IMG/VR virus record: IMGVR_UViG_3300034279_001675 | Coordinates: 1-30,971 of that record | DNA from: a virus | DNA: 30,971 nucleotides | Reading direction: 5' to 3' (one strand) | In this document: positions 13,821-20,324 of the stretch, piece after piece | How positions within the stretch are numbered: the first letter of the stretch is position 1 | Layout of the letters: each line of letters opens with the position of its first letter | Translations under genes and position numbers: made by a program | The notes under the pieces: generated by a model | Told to the model about the DNA's origin: nothing | Databases searched by the model: none | Seen by the model: only the letters and a program-made list of their open reading frames with translations

Positions 13821-14021
13821 TTATTTCAAAAAGTATAGCACACTAAAATATATTGTCCACACAAAAGGAATACCGACAAAGAAACATAAAAACGATGCTA
13901 TTGCTAAAATTGGATCGCCAAAAGTTCCTTCTTTAGAACCCTTGGCACACATTAAGCCAAATACAGAAACTAAAACTGATGCAATAATAGGAAACCAAAT
14001 TGTTGAGAATGTAATAGTCAT
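13821..14021 (-). CDS. Two-span membrane protein
   Basis: This 66-residue protein has hydrophobic helices at about 8-26 (IWFPIIASVLVSVFGLMCA) and 40-63 (LAIASFLCFFVGIPFVWTIY), separated by a short KGSKEGTFGD loop. The start overlaps the upstream gene's TGA. The family is not recognised. Its size and topology fit small phage membrane effectors. Confidence 0.6.
   Translation of the reverse strand: MTITFSTIWFPIIASVLVSVFGLMCAKGSKEGTFGDPILAIASFLCFFVGIPFVWTIYFSVLYFLK
13832..13859 (-). promoter_or_regulatory. Sigma70-like promoter
   Basis: TGGACA, 16-base spacer, TATACT, ending 14 bases before the ATG of the zinc-like protein. It lies within the coding end of the membrane protein upstream. Confidence 0.55.
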
Positions 14022-14284
14022 GAATTAGTTTTTAAAGGTATTAAAGGCATTGCTGCATCTCGTTCTTCTATATCTTCCTTGGTGAAGAGATGTTTGTCTG
14101 GATCTTCTGGAGAATTATATTTCGCAGCAACTTCAATATTATTAGCAGCAAGTGTTCTCAAAAAGTCGTCATATTTTTTAAGAATTAGAAATGAATTACC
14201 ACCAGCATTCATAAGAGCTTCACCAAGTTGCATGAAGTTTTTTAGATATAGATTCACGTTTTCTTCTTTTATTATTGCTTTCAT
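14018..14284 (-). CDS. Hypothetical protein
   Basis: This 88-residue protein begins MKAIIKEENVNLYLKNFMQLGEALMNAGG and ends with acidic and Pro-rich stretches. Its start lies just downstream of the higher-GC ABA-sandwich-like gene and its stop overlaps the membrane protein. GGAAGAA upstream may serve as ribosome site. No domain is recognised. Confidence 0.55.
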   Translation of the reverse strand: MKAIIKEENVNLYLKNFMQLGEALMNAGGNSFLILKKYDDFLRTLAANNIEVAAKYNSPEDPDKHLFTKEDIEERDAAMPLIPLKTNS

Positions 14285-14285
14285 A

Positions 14286-14633
14286 TTATTCTTCCCATTT
14301 ACCGATTGTTTTTAGAAATGCCTCTGCGCGTTGTCGAGCGGTTGCGTGTAAGTCAGCCTTGCACCATTGTGACACCATTCTGATTCCTCCAAGGACTACA
14401 TTCCGCAATTCCTCACGATATTCGGGCCATTGCTCATCATTAAGCACCTTCTCCGCTTCGTGCATTGCATTGAGGTCGTTGCAATAGTCTGGCAAACTTT
14501 CTTCTTGCCATTCATCACCATTTGGACGAATCCAACAAGCTGTTGCATCTTCCTTTGCTTCAGGTGAAACTCTTTCAGCAATTCTCCACCCGCACGCTTC
14601 CGCGATTGCGATGTTGATTTGTTCGTTTGTCAT
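14286..14633 (-). CDS. Phage ABA-sandwich-like domain protein (probable recent import)
   Basis: This is 115 residues from MTNEQINIAIAEACGW. The order of CGWR, WxxPxG, LPDYCNDLNAMHEAEK, W-x-x-Y and ATARQRAEAFLKTIGKW matches the phage ABA sandwich domain family, of unknown function. The start is set by a promoter whose -10 box ends seven bases upstream. Codons are clearly richer in G and C than those of neighbouring genes, pointing to transfer from another phage or host background. Confidence 0.75.
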   Translation of the reverse strand: MTNEQINIAIAEACGWRIAERVSPEAKEDATACWIRPNGDEWQEESLPDYCNDLNAMHEAEKVLNDEQWPEYREELRNVVLGGIRMVSQWCKADLHATARQRAEAFLKTIGKWEE

Positions 14634-14640
14634 AGTATTG

Positions 14641-14669
14641 ATATTAGAGATTGTTTGAGGAAAGATCAA
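14641..14669 (-). promoter_or_regulatory. Sigma70 promoter of the TTGA-TTTCC/CTCTAATAT family
   Basis: TTGATC, 17-base spacer beginning TTTCC and ending CTC, then TAATAT, seven bases before the ATG. The TGA of the preceding YopX gene overlaps the -35 box. Confidence 0.7.
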
Positions 14670-15127
14670 GAATTATTTTCTTTTTTAATAAATTGACAAT
14701 CACACAACCAACAATCACAAACCAAACATTCTCCATTATGATCTGGATTGCAAGGTAATTGAAAAATATTCCCAACTACTTCAAAGTATTTCATATAATC
14801 CATCAAATCTTCAAAGGTTTCAAAAGCATTTCCAGTTCTAACTCCAAAAGATGCTCTGTCTTCAAGCCATATAACTTCACCAAAGAAATCTACCTCTCCA
14901 GTATAACCAAACCTTACTCTGTCTCCTTCATAGATTGGTTTTTTATTCTTGTCGTAGAGTTCGGTAAATTGCTGAAAGACTATCTCATCAAATTTAGCGA
15001 CATCATAATAATGAGCTTCTTTATAAGCATCATAACCAATATTTTCTTTTTCAAAGTCTATAGTTCGCAAATCCACAAAACGTTTTTCCATTTTGTGCCA
15101 GACTCTATAATTTGGAATTTTATTCAT
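14666..15127 (-). CDS. YopX family protein (copy 2) with Cys-rich tail
   Basis: This 153-residue protein has NYRVWHKMEKRFVDL, FQQFTELYDKNKKPIYEGDRV, GEVIW and YFEVVGNIFQLP, the full YopX order. It adds a C-terminal CNPDHNGECLVCDCWLCDC segment, likely a small metal-binding knuckle. The start overlaps the upstream gene's end. The family has no known biochemical role. Confidence 0.85.
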   Translation of the reverse strand: MNKIPNYRVWHKMEKRFVDLRTIDFEKENIGYDAYKEAHYYDVAKFDEIVFQQFTELYDKNKKPIYEGDRVRFGYTGEVDFFGEVIWLEDRASFGVRTGNAFETFEDLMDYMKYFEVVGNIFQLPCNPDHNGECLVCDCWLCDCQFIKKENNS

Positions 15128-15345
15128 TGTTTATAATATGATTGTATATAATTTTTTGATTCTTGTAAATGTTTTAATGACTTCTGTGAAGCTCTTAACA
15201 GTATTCTCTCTGCTACTCCTTCATCGTTTTTATTATTTTCAATAATTTGTTTTTCAAGTTCAATATAATGATTTAGAACTACAACGCAAATATGCTTAGT
15301 AAAGTCTTCAGATAATACTTGGCAATTTTCAATATTAATTTTCAT
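15124..15345 (-). CDS. Hypothetical helical protein
   Basis: This 73-residue protein is mostly helical (LNHYIELEKQIIENNKN, VAERILLRASQKSLKHLQESKNY). It sits between two YopX genes and overlaps both (11 bases upstream, four downstream), suggesting a conserved micro-operon. No domain is recognised. Confidence 0.6.
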   Translation of the reverse strand: MKINIENCQVLSEDFTKHICVVVLNHYIELEKQIIENNKNDEGVAERILLRASQKSLKHLQESKNYIQSYYKQ

Positions 15346-15730
15346 TGTTTAAAAGTTCCTTAGATTCGAAGATATTTCCAATTACTTCAAAGTTCGGTAA
15401 ATTAGTTATCAAAGGTGTACTATATAATCTTGTATCTATCATCTCCCAACCATTATTACCCCACCCTACGGTTTGAGTATAAATAGTACCATCTAGCTCA
15501 TATCTTACTATATCGCCTTCATAAATATTATTGTTTTCATAGTCATTTAGTCCAGTCCATTGCTGAACAACATATTCATCACCACCAGAACCATTCTGAA
15601 GGTTTTGAAATTGTCCATTCAAAGTAAGAACATAATGTCCTTGATATCCTTTATCTGGATAGGTGAATTGTTTTGCTAGTTTATCCCAAGCTCTAAACTT
15701 TATCGCTCTTTGTGTATTTATTATATCCAT
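15335..15730 (-). CDS. YopX family protein (copy 3)
   Basis: This is 131 residues from MDIINTQRAIKFRAWDK. FRAWD, the VQQWTGLNDYENNNIYEGDIV segment and NFEVIGNIFESKELL give the canonical YopX pattern. Its first 38 bases overlap the 3' end of the HNH endonuclease gene, so the endonuclease probably inserted immediately upstream while preserving this start. Confidence 0.88.
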   Translation of the reverse strand: MDIINTQRAIKFRAWDKLAKQFTYPDKGYQGHYVLTLNGQFQNLQNGSGGDEYVVQQWTGLNDYENNNIYEGDIVRYELDGTIYTQTVGWGNNGWEMIDTRLYSTPLITNLPNFEVIGNIFESKELLNNEN

Positions 15731-16238
15731 AACTTTCTGTTTTCTTATGGCACATTTTGCACAATGTTGTTCCATTTGTCAAGTCCCATAATTTTTCGCA
15801 ATTTTTAGCATCTTCAACGGTATCTATATTGTTTTCATAGCAGAGTTTAGCAAAAGGGTATATATGATGGGCTTCTAAGTTGCCGCCTTTATTATCTCCA
15901 CATTTTTGACAAGTAAAATTATCTTTTTTAAAAACTAACAAAACCCAATCCCTGTAAACTTTATTTGCTCTTATTAAAAGATAATTTTTACATTTTCCAT
16001 GTTTAAAATTTGGAGCATTTTCTCCAGTAAAATTATCAGATCTCCATTCACCATAACATTTTAAGTTGCAAAATAATCCTTGTCTACTTGGTTTCTTTTT
16101 CTCAAGAAAATTATTACAATTTTTACATAAAATATTAGAGATTTTTTTTATACTACTGCAACCATATCTAATATGATTTGATAGAGATTTTTTATTATTA
16201 AACGATTTTTTACAACATTTACATGAATTTATTTCCAT
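15693..16238 (-). CDS. HNH homing endonuclease with N-terminal zinc finger
   Basis: The protein has 181 residues. The N-terminus has a C2H2/C2HC-like finger (CCKKSFNNKKSLSNHIRYGC, from about residue 8). A Cys pair at 38-41 follows, then the HNH domain: CQKCGDN at 110, LEAHHIYPFAKL with His124/His125, LTNGTTLCKMCHKK with Asn155 and His164. HNH enzymes of this kind nick or cut DNA to spread their own gene. It is free-standing, not inside a visible intron. An octamer TGTAAATA at -13 to -6 may drive late transcription. Confidence 0.9.
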   Translation of the reverse strand: MEINSCKCCKKSFNNKKSLSNHIRYGCSSIKKISNILCKNCNNFLEKKKPSRQGLFCNLKCYGEWRSDNFTGENAPNFKHGKCKNYLLIRANKVYRDWVLLVFKKDNFTCQKCGDNKGGNLEAHHIYPFAKLCYENNIDTVEDAKNCEKLWDLTNGTTLCKMCHKKTESYGYNKYTKSDKV

Positions 16239-16243
16239 GTAAA

Positions 16244-16251
16244 TATTTACA
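16244..16251 (-). promoter_or_regulatory. T4-late-like octamer before the HNH gene
   Basis: The minus strand reads TGTAAATA, 7 of 8 matches to the T4 late promoter TATAAATA, ending five bases before the ATG. It is also half of a 14-bp palindrome, TGTAAATATTTACA. Confidence 0.5.
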
Positions 16252-16279
16252 CAAAAATTGTTTTATTTCCCCTTTCATA

Positions 16280-16774
16280 TTAAGTTGTCTTTGCATAATA
16301 GTCTAAAGCTTCTTGATACTGCTTTTCATTATATGAATCATCCTCATATCTGTCAACATAAAAAGTTTTAGGTATAAGAGGGAATTTGACATTCATGCGA
16401 GACTCTCTGTTCGTAAAACAACTACCATCTGAATCTCTCCATGCTACAGCTTCTATGTAATAAGATGACCCATCTGAATTTTTAAATACTGCACTGTTTC
16501 TTATATTTTGATATTTTGGATTGTACCCTAAACTAGAAATATCTCCCCATTCATCGTCTTCTCCAGTGAGAGGAGTCAATGTTTCAAAATTTGCTAAAGT
16601 TTTAAACATATTCGCAACATAAGGAGCACTGAAACCAGAATGCCCTTGTTTTGAAAATACTTCAATAAGTTCTAGAATACAATCATATGCTAATTTGTTA
16701 TAACCTTCTTTTAGGTCTTCTTCTGAATAGATAAGACCAAGTTCTTTTTTTGCGTGTGTTATTAGGTTACTCAT
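16280..16774 (-). CDS. Conserved phage hypothetical protein (GHSGFSAPYV family)
   Basis: This is 164 residues from MSNLITHAKKELGL. The segments LELIEVFSKQGHSGFSAPYVANMF, LTPLTGEDDEW, FKNSDGSSYYIEAVAWRDSDGSCFTNRESRMNVKFPL and PKTFYVDR match a family found widely in phages and never characterised. The start lies inside the end of the zinc-ribbon gene (ATG seven bases upstream of that TAA). It is a highly confident family match without function. Confidence 0.85.
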   Translation of the reverse strand: MSNLITHAKKELGLIYSEEDLKEGYNKLAYDCILELIEVFSKQGHSGFSAPYVANMFKTLANFETLTPLTGEDDEWGDISSLGYNPKYQNIRNSAVFKNSDGSSYYIEAVAWRDSDGSCFTNRESRMNVKFPLIPKTFYVDRYEDDSYNEKQYQEALDYYAKTT

Positions 16775-16779
16775 ATTTT

Positions 16780-17007
16780 TTAATTTGGTATATATTTTTT
16801 CCAATTTTTGATTAAAGTTATCGGAATTTCTCCGTTTGAATTCTCCCATTCTTTTTTGGTAACATAAATCCACGGACTTCGGCACCCGCATGAATCACAG
16901 GATATTGCAGACGGTATTCCTTCTCTATCTTCGCAATCAAACTGAACAGGAACAAAGTTATGCTCGTCAGAAGTTTTGCAAAATGGGCAAGTTAAATTAT
17001 GTTTCAT
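16780..17007 (-). CDS. Lar-like zinc ribbon protein
   Basis: This 75-residue protein has CPFCKTSDEH near the N-terminus and ISCDSCGCRSPW at about 34-46, the two Cys pairs of Lar-type (restriction alleviation) small proteins. In Rac prophage Lar increases host modification by type I systems. Many phage homologues have unknown roles. The call rests on the paired CxxC motifs and length. Confidence 0.65.
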   Translation of the reverse strand: MKHNLTCPFCKTSDEHNFVPVQFDCEDREGIPSAISCDSCGCRSPWIYVTKKEWENSNGEIPITLIKNWKKYIPN

Positions 17008-17032
17008 TTTTAATTACCATGCTTTTTCTATC

Positions 17033-17449
17033 TTAAAGTCGAGCTTCAAAATCTGCTAAAGAAAACCATTGTCTCTTATTTCTCATTTCTTCAATCTTCC
17101 AATTTGGAACTCCGTGTTCGTTTCGAAATTCTCCAGTCATATGATGAATCTCTACATTATAGCCATATTTTCTAGATAAGTCAATATAAGGTTTTGCTTC
17201 TTTTTTGGTAAGAGTAGTATTAGAAACAATAACATCTTCCCCCCTCTGCATAGAATATTCTGTGCTTTTTTGGCACTCTCTATGACAATAACCAAGCCTT
17301 TTAGGATCAAACAAATAGCCGCCATCTTGATCGACCATCCATTGATCTGCTTCAAAATGATTGGTGATATTTTTTTCTTTTTTAATCTTGTCGGCGAACG
17401 TAGTTTTTCCTGAACCACTCGAGCCACAGATTAGATATAAAGTTTTCAT
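17033..17449 (-). CDS. P-loop polynucleotide-kinase-like protein (N4BP2L1/AAA_33 type)
   Basis: The protein has 138 residues. The Walker A motif GSSGSGKTT is at 9-17. FEADQWMVDQDGGYLFDPKRLGYCHRECQ follows, then VIVSNTTLTKKEAKPYIDLSRKYGY and a lid-like EMRNKRQW. This order is shared with the PnkP/T4 Pnk kinase fold and with N4BP2L1-like proteins, which transfer phosphate to nucleic-acid 5' ends or related substrates. The ATG overlaps the phosphoesterase stop as TAATG, so the two are translationally coupled. With the RNA ligase elsewhere in the window this suggests an RNA or DNA end-repair set. Confidence 0.8.
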   Translation of the reverse strand: MKTLYLICGSSGSGKTTFADKIKKEKNITNHFEADQWMVDQDGGYLFDPKRLGYCHRECQKSTEYSMQRGEDVIVSNTTLTKKEAKPYIDLSRKYGYNVEIHHMTGEFRNEHGVPNWKIEEMRNKRQWFSLADFEARL

Positions 17450-18132
17450 TAAAACGGATTTAAAGTATTTTTAGTATGATGGTCAAATGTTTTGTTTTCA
17501 ACGTTTTTGAACTTGCCCCTAATTTCGCTAAAGGAAATAGGAATTGGTGAATTTTCTACCCCAACATCGATAATTTTGCATTTATACAAAATAGATCCGA
17601 TTTCACTTCTGCAAAGATTCTGATGGCAATGGCCGTGAACCATCCAGCTTCCTTTAGCCTGACCATTCCACGATGCGAGCGGGTAATGGCTGGCCACGAT
17701 ACTTTGACCGCAAACTACCATCTCTAAATAATTTGGAACAAAATATACTCTTTTATTGTTAAAATCAAGAAATCTAACCCCGTTTTCTTCTGATGACTTG
17801 CTCAGTAACTGCTTGTAACCTCCAGCGTGATTGCCGGAAAAAAGATACAGAGTCTTGAATGTCAACCTATTAAGAGCATTTGTCAGTCTTTCTTCTCCGT
17901 TGATACCAAACATTATGTCGCCTAAATGAAAGATTTCAGACTCTTGATTGAGTTTATTGTTCCATCTGTTGATCAAGGTTTCATCATGATCTTCTACACA
18001 ATCAAAACCTCTATTTTTCCACAAAGGAGTTTCCCAATGCTCGCACTTATGACCTAAATGCATATCAGACCAAAAATAAACATTGGTATGTTCAATTTTA
18101 ATAGGCTCCCAAAAATAGTTAGATAGTTTCAC
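17449..18132 (-). CDS. Calcineurin-like metallophosphoesterase, coupled to the kinase
   Basis: This 227-residue protein has the five blocks in order: SDMHLGH (22-28), HLGD (69-72), SGNHAGG (99-105), SHYPLASW and VHGHCHQ. All metal ligands expected for two-metal phosphoesterases are present. The start is GTG, with a GGGGGAG purine run about 11 bases upstream; no ATG is close. It shares one base with the kinase start (TAATG). In bacterial PnkP, a kinase and a calcineurin-like phosphatase are fused, so an end-healing role is plausible. A general nucleotide phosphodiesterase remains possible. Confidence 0.85.
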   Translation of the reverse strand: MKLSNYFWEPIKIEHTNVYFWSDMHLGHKCEHWETPLWKNRGFDCVEDHDETLINRWNNKLNQESEIFHLGDIMFGINGEERLTNALNRLTFKTLYLFSGNHAGGYKQLLSKSSEENGVRFLDFNNKRVYFVPNYLEMVVCGQSIVASHYPLASWNGQAKGSWMVHGHCHQNLCRSEIGSILYKCKIIDVGVENSPIPISFSEIRGKFKNVENKTFDHHTKNTLNPF

Positions 18133-18156
18133 GCTTTATATTTCTCCCCCTCAAGT

Positions 18157-18372
18157 CTAACTTCTGTTTATTGCTTCTAATTTTCCGAAAACATGAACGT
18201 CATTTGGATATTTTTCCATTTCTTCATTTAAATATGGAGTATCTGGCATCATATCGAAATTACCTGCATCAACGTTTTCTTTAATAAATGCACATCCCTG
18301 ATCAATACTGACATTAGGAATCCAGCGAATTACTTTGCGCTTGTAGAATAAAAATACATCATTGTCGTTCAT
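18157..18372 (-). CDS. Hypothetical protein
   Basis: This 71-residue protein begins MNDNDVFLFYKRKVIRW and has an acidic centre (DMMPDTPYLNEEMEKYPNDVHVF). It ends in TAG, followed one codon later by TGA. It starts three bases after the zinc-ribbon gene stop. The family is not recognised. Confidence 0.55.
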   Translation of the reverse strand: MNDNDVFLFYKRKVIRWIPNVSIDQGCAFIKENVDAGNFDMMPDTPYLNEEMEKYPNDVHVFGKLEAINRS

Positions 18373-18375
18373 AAA

Positions 18376-18573
18376 TTACGCAATTCTATAATCTCTATGC
18401 CCACATTCACACCCTACATTTCTTTTAGGCGGATAAGATGTTAAGATCGTGCAATCCAAATCATTCATTTCTTTCCCACATTTTGGACAAGCAATTCCAT
18501 TTGGTCGTGGATAGGTATTCATTTCAAAAAAATTTGAAATAGCTTTTTGATTGTGTTCGTCTAGAGTTTTCAT
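18376..18573 (-). CDS. Small zinc-ribbon phage protein (MKTLDEHN family)
   Basis: This 65-residue protein begins MKTLDEHNQKAISNF, followed by NGIACPKCGKEM and NVGCECGHRDYRIA, two Cys pairs forming a zinc ribbon. The same layout recurs in phages and bacteria as an uncharacterised family. It is tightly packed between a 52-residue gene and a 71-residue gene. Confidence 0.75.
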   Translation of the reverse strand: MKTLDEHNQKAISNFFEMNTYPRPNGIACPKCGKEMNDLDCTILTSYPPKRNVGCECGHRDYRIA

Positions 18574-18576
18574 GAA

Positions 18577-18735
18577 TTAATTTCCGTATCCAAAAAAGTT
18601 ATAAATTCTAAAATAACCATCGCTAAAGTTATTTTGTTTATGATATGAATTATAAGAAAGTTTAGGTTTCCAAGAACCTCTTTCAATTTGAAAATGCCAA
18701 GTGAAAAGTCTAATGTTTATTATTGTGTTGTGCAT
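18577..18735 (-). CDS. Small aromatic/basic protein
   Basis: This 52-residue frame begins MHNTIINIRLFTWHFQIERG and ends YFRIYNFFGYGN. It starts inside the preceding gene (26-base overlap) and stops three bases before the next ATG, so it fills what would otherwise be a gap. It is basic and rich in Phe, Tyr and Asn, with no recognised family. Confidence 0.55.
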   Translation of the reverse strand: MHNTIINIRLFTWHFQIERGSWKPKLSYNSYHKQNNFSDGYFRIYNFFGYGN

Positions 18736-18940
18736 ATTTTTTAAATTTAAATCCGAAAATCCATTCCATCATCTTTCTGTGAAAGATATTAGGAGTTTTG
18801 GTAAGAAGGAATATTGCGTCATTGTTACCAAATGGTCTACATTCGCATTCAACTTTCTTTGGTTTATTGAAAATATTGTTCTGTATATATGTCAAATCAT
18901 CTTTAACAGATGTCAATAGATATTTTGAATTATCATCCAT
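18710..18940 (-). CDS. Hypothetical protein
   Basis: This 76-residue protein has VECECRPFGNNDA in the middle and ends FHRKMMEWIFGFKFKKYAQHNNKH, a basic aromatic tail seen in some small phage proteins. The start overlaps the upstream gene's TGA. It ends with TAG. Confidence 0.55.
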   Translation of the reverse strand: MDDNSKYLLTSVKDDLTYIQNNIFNKPKKVECECRPFGNNDAIFLLTKTPNIFHRKMMEWIFGFKFKKYAQHNNKH

Positions 18941-19061
18941 GTTTCTTTCTCTCTAGTCTAACTTCTTTCCTCTGCATGTCAAGTTTTTTAATCTTATCCA
19001 TAATTTTTTTATTTGGATATTTTCCGAAATCAAAATATCGAATACTGAAAGGGGTTATCAT
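18933..19061 (-). CDS. Small basic protein immediately downstream of the tRNA-like gene
   Basis: The 42-residue version MITPFSIRYFDFGKYPNKK... is annotated because the longer frame (GTG start) runs straight through the tRNA-like sequence. The C-terminus is Lys/Arg-rich (KIKKLDMQRKEVRLERKKHG), and its stop overlaps the next gene. A start within the FKKLQKLDREITKLYK segment is also possible, so the N-terminus is uncertain. Confidence 0.45.
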   Translation of the reverse strand: MITPFSIRYFDFGKYPNKKIMDKIKKLDMQRKEVRLERKKHG

Positions 19062-19111
19062 TTTATAGAGTTTTGTAATCTCTCTATCCAGCTTTTGTAA
19101 TTTTTTAAAAA

Positions 19112-19186
19112 TGGTCGAAGAAGCACGACTCGAACGTGCGCCACTCATGCGTCCATGGTTATTCTTTCCACCTAAACTATTCTTCG
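19112..19186 (-). tRNA. tRNA-like gene with encoded CCA but abnormal anticodon arm
   Basis: The 75-base sequence begins CGAAGAA and ends TTCTTCG-A-CCA, a perfect 7-bp acceptor stem. The T arm is perfect: GCACG, loop TTCGAGT, CGTGC. The D arm has GTTT, AGGTGG loop bases and GAAT, with wobble pairs. Between them only 21 bases remain, and no 5-bp stem with 7-base loop forms. The best helix is CCAT with GTGG around a ten-base interior. The anticodon therefore cannot be assigned. It may be a degenerate tRNA, a specialised tRNA-like RNA, or contain a sequence error. Confidence 0.6.
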
Positions 19187-19192
19187 AAATTT

Positions 19193-19346
19193 TCACACGT
19201 CTAAATCTTCTAACTGGATGCTGAGTCTATATTGTAAATCTATAATGTTTTGTACAGACTTTTTAATTCTACGAACAATTTCAGATTCTGGACGTTCTGA
19301 ATTTGCTTTAGTTTCTAAGAATTGTTCTTGTACAGGTCTATCGCAT
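19193..19346 (-). pseudogene. Probable small gene broken by one base near its start
   Basis: The frame ending LSIQLEDLDV is open and protein-like (ETKANSERPESEIVRR, KKSVQNIIDLQYRL) but has no ATG, GTG or TTG. An ATG in the adjacent frame reads ATG CGA TAG. Removing one T would join it to this frame as MRRPVQEQFLETK. So either a one-base insertion or a sequencing error is likely. It fills the space between the 78-residue gene and the tRNA-like gene. Confidence 0.4.
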
Positions 19347-19551
19347 TGTGCAGAAAAGCAAAAGCATTTTCTGCTCTAGCTCCCCACTCATATTCTCTAC
19401 CATTAGACCAATCCAAGCAATTCAAAATTGCCTCTCGATACATATCTCTTTCTTTTTTTATTTTGGAATAAATTTCAAACCAATCAGTAGGTGATAGTTC
19501 TTTATATTTAAAATTAGAATCTCCAGTAGTATCACTCATAATATTTTTCAT
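19315..19551 (-). CDS. Hypothetical protein
   Basis: This 78-residue acidic protein contains LSPTDWFEIYSKIKKERDMYREAILNCLDWSNG and ends WGARAENAFAFLHNAIDLYKNNS. The pattern is reminiscent of small helical phage proteins with a WGxRAExAF motif. Two ATGs four codons apart could be the start. It ends in TAG. Confidence 0.6.
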   Translation of the reverse strand: MKNIMSDTTGDSNFKYKELSPTDWFEIYSKIKKERDMYREAILNCLDWSNGREYEWGARAENAFAFLHNAIDLYKNNS

Positions 19552-19555
19552 AATG

Positions 19556-19777
19556 TTAATTCACTTTAATTTTTTGATAACCAATTTCTTCAATTACTTC
19601 GCCATCTTTGAGCAAACGGTGCTTATAGTTCTGATTATAATAACTTTTCAACATAGCCCAAGCACCTTCCGCAAATGATTTTTGCATACAATCATAAGGA
19701 TATAAAAGTGACCATCGATTATGTTCGGGCGTATCAGGATATTCCCAAAATCTTTCTATTTTGTAAAGGCTTTTCAT
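19556..19777 (-). CDS. Hypothetical protein
   Basis: This 73-residue Trp/Tyr-rich protein begins MKSLYKIERFWEYPDTPEHNRW. GGGAG lies four bases before the ATG, and the start overlaps the upstream gene's TGA by four bases. No domain is recognised. Confidence 0.6.
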   Translation of the reverse strand: MKSLYKIERFWEYPDTPEHNRWSLLYPYDCMQKSFAEGAWAMLKSYYNQNYKHRLLKDGEVIEEIGYQKIKVN

Positions 19778-20019
19778 ACTTCTCCCTTTGCTTTTTTCAT
19801 TTTGTGAATGTTTTTATAATCTACAGTACCGATAGTATCTGAATGCTCAAACATTTGAACAACATAAGCATAAGCATCATAAAGACCTTCCGAATATCTC
19901 CTGTAATACTCGTCTCTCATCATATCATTTTTTAGACCCTCATTTAATTTTTTATGGTGAAGAGCCATATAATAGATGTTGTTTAAGAGTTTTTTGTTAG
20001 TCATGGTACATTTTTTCAT
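19774..20019 (-). CDS. Hypothetical helical protein
   Basis: This 81-residue helical protein includes LLNNIYYMALHHKKLNEGLKNDMMRDEYYRRYSEGL and YAYVVQMFEHSDT. The start may be the first ATG or the one five codons later. It directly follows the stop of the promoter-driven 89-residue gene. Confidence 0.55.
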   Translation of the reverse strand: MKKCTMTNKKLLNNIYYMALHHKKLNEGLKNDMMRDEYYRRYSEGLYDAYAYVVQMFEHSDTIGTVDYKNIHKMKKAKGEV

Positions 20020-20289
20020 TTAAAGTTTAAATTGCTTATCGTTTCCAAAATGGATTGAGCAAAGTATATCCACGCATCCATGAATCTCTCTCATTAAATT
20101 GGCATGAGGGTTGCTAAAAAAGCTTTCTGGATAATCTAAACTAGTAGAAATAGAACGAACCGGCTCCAATGTTTCAGAGTCTTTTATTGTAATTTCAACA
20201 AAGTATCTTTTTTCTTTCATAATATTTTTTTTAATAATATTAAAGTTTTCTTCATCCCAAACATACTTTGTGTCTTTTGGGTTTCTCAT
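20020..20289 (-). CDS. Hypothetical protein, leaderless-type start
   Basis: This is 89 residues from MRNPKDTKYVW. The start is chosen because a TTGACA promoter's -10 box ends six bases before it. A later ATG (MKEKRYFVEITIK) would give a 66-residue protein. It contains FVEITIKDSETLEPVRSIS and HGCVDILCSIHFG, mixed alpha/beta, with no recognised family. Confidence 0.55.
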   Translation of the reverse strand: MRNPKDTKYVWDEENFNIIKKNIMKEKRYFVEITIKDSETLEPVRSISTSLDYPESFFSNPHANLMREIHGCVDILCSIHFGNDKQFKL

Positions 20290-20295
20290 GTTATG

Positions 20296-20324
20296 AGCAT
20301 AGAATTATTCGTAGGAAATGTCAA
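20296..20324 (-). promoter_or_regulatory. Sigma70 promoter inside the 3' end of the preceding gene
   Basis: TTGACA, a 17-base spacer beginning TTTCC, then TATGCT, ending six bases before the ATG. The preceding gene's LDISYE codons and its TAA lie within the -35 box and spacer. Confidence 0.7.

Noticed and set aside
14275-14487. Plus-strand frames opposite the higher-GC gene
   Set aside because: They are shadows of the minus-strand gene, whose phage domain pattern is clear.
15471-15490. Exact TATAAATA on the plus strand within a YopX gene
   Set aside because: No plus-strand gene follows; such octamers are expected by chance in AT-rich coding DNA.
18933-19196. 87-residue protein starting with GTG
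   Set aside because: Its first third is the tRNA-like sequence read in frame, so the N-terminus is an artefact.
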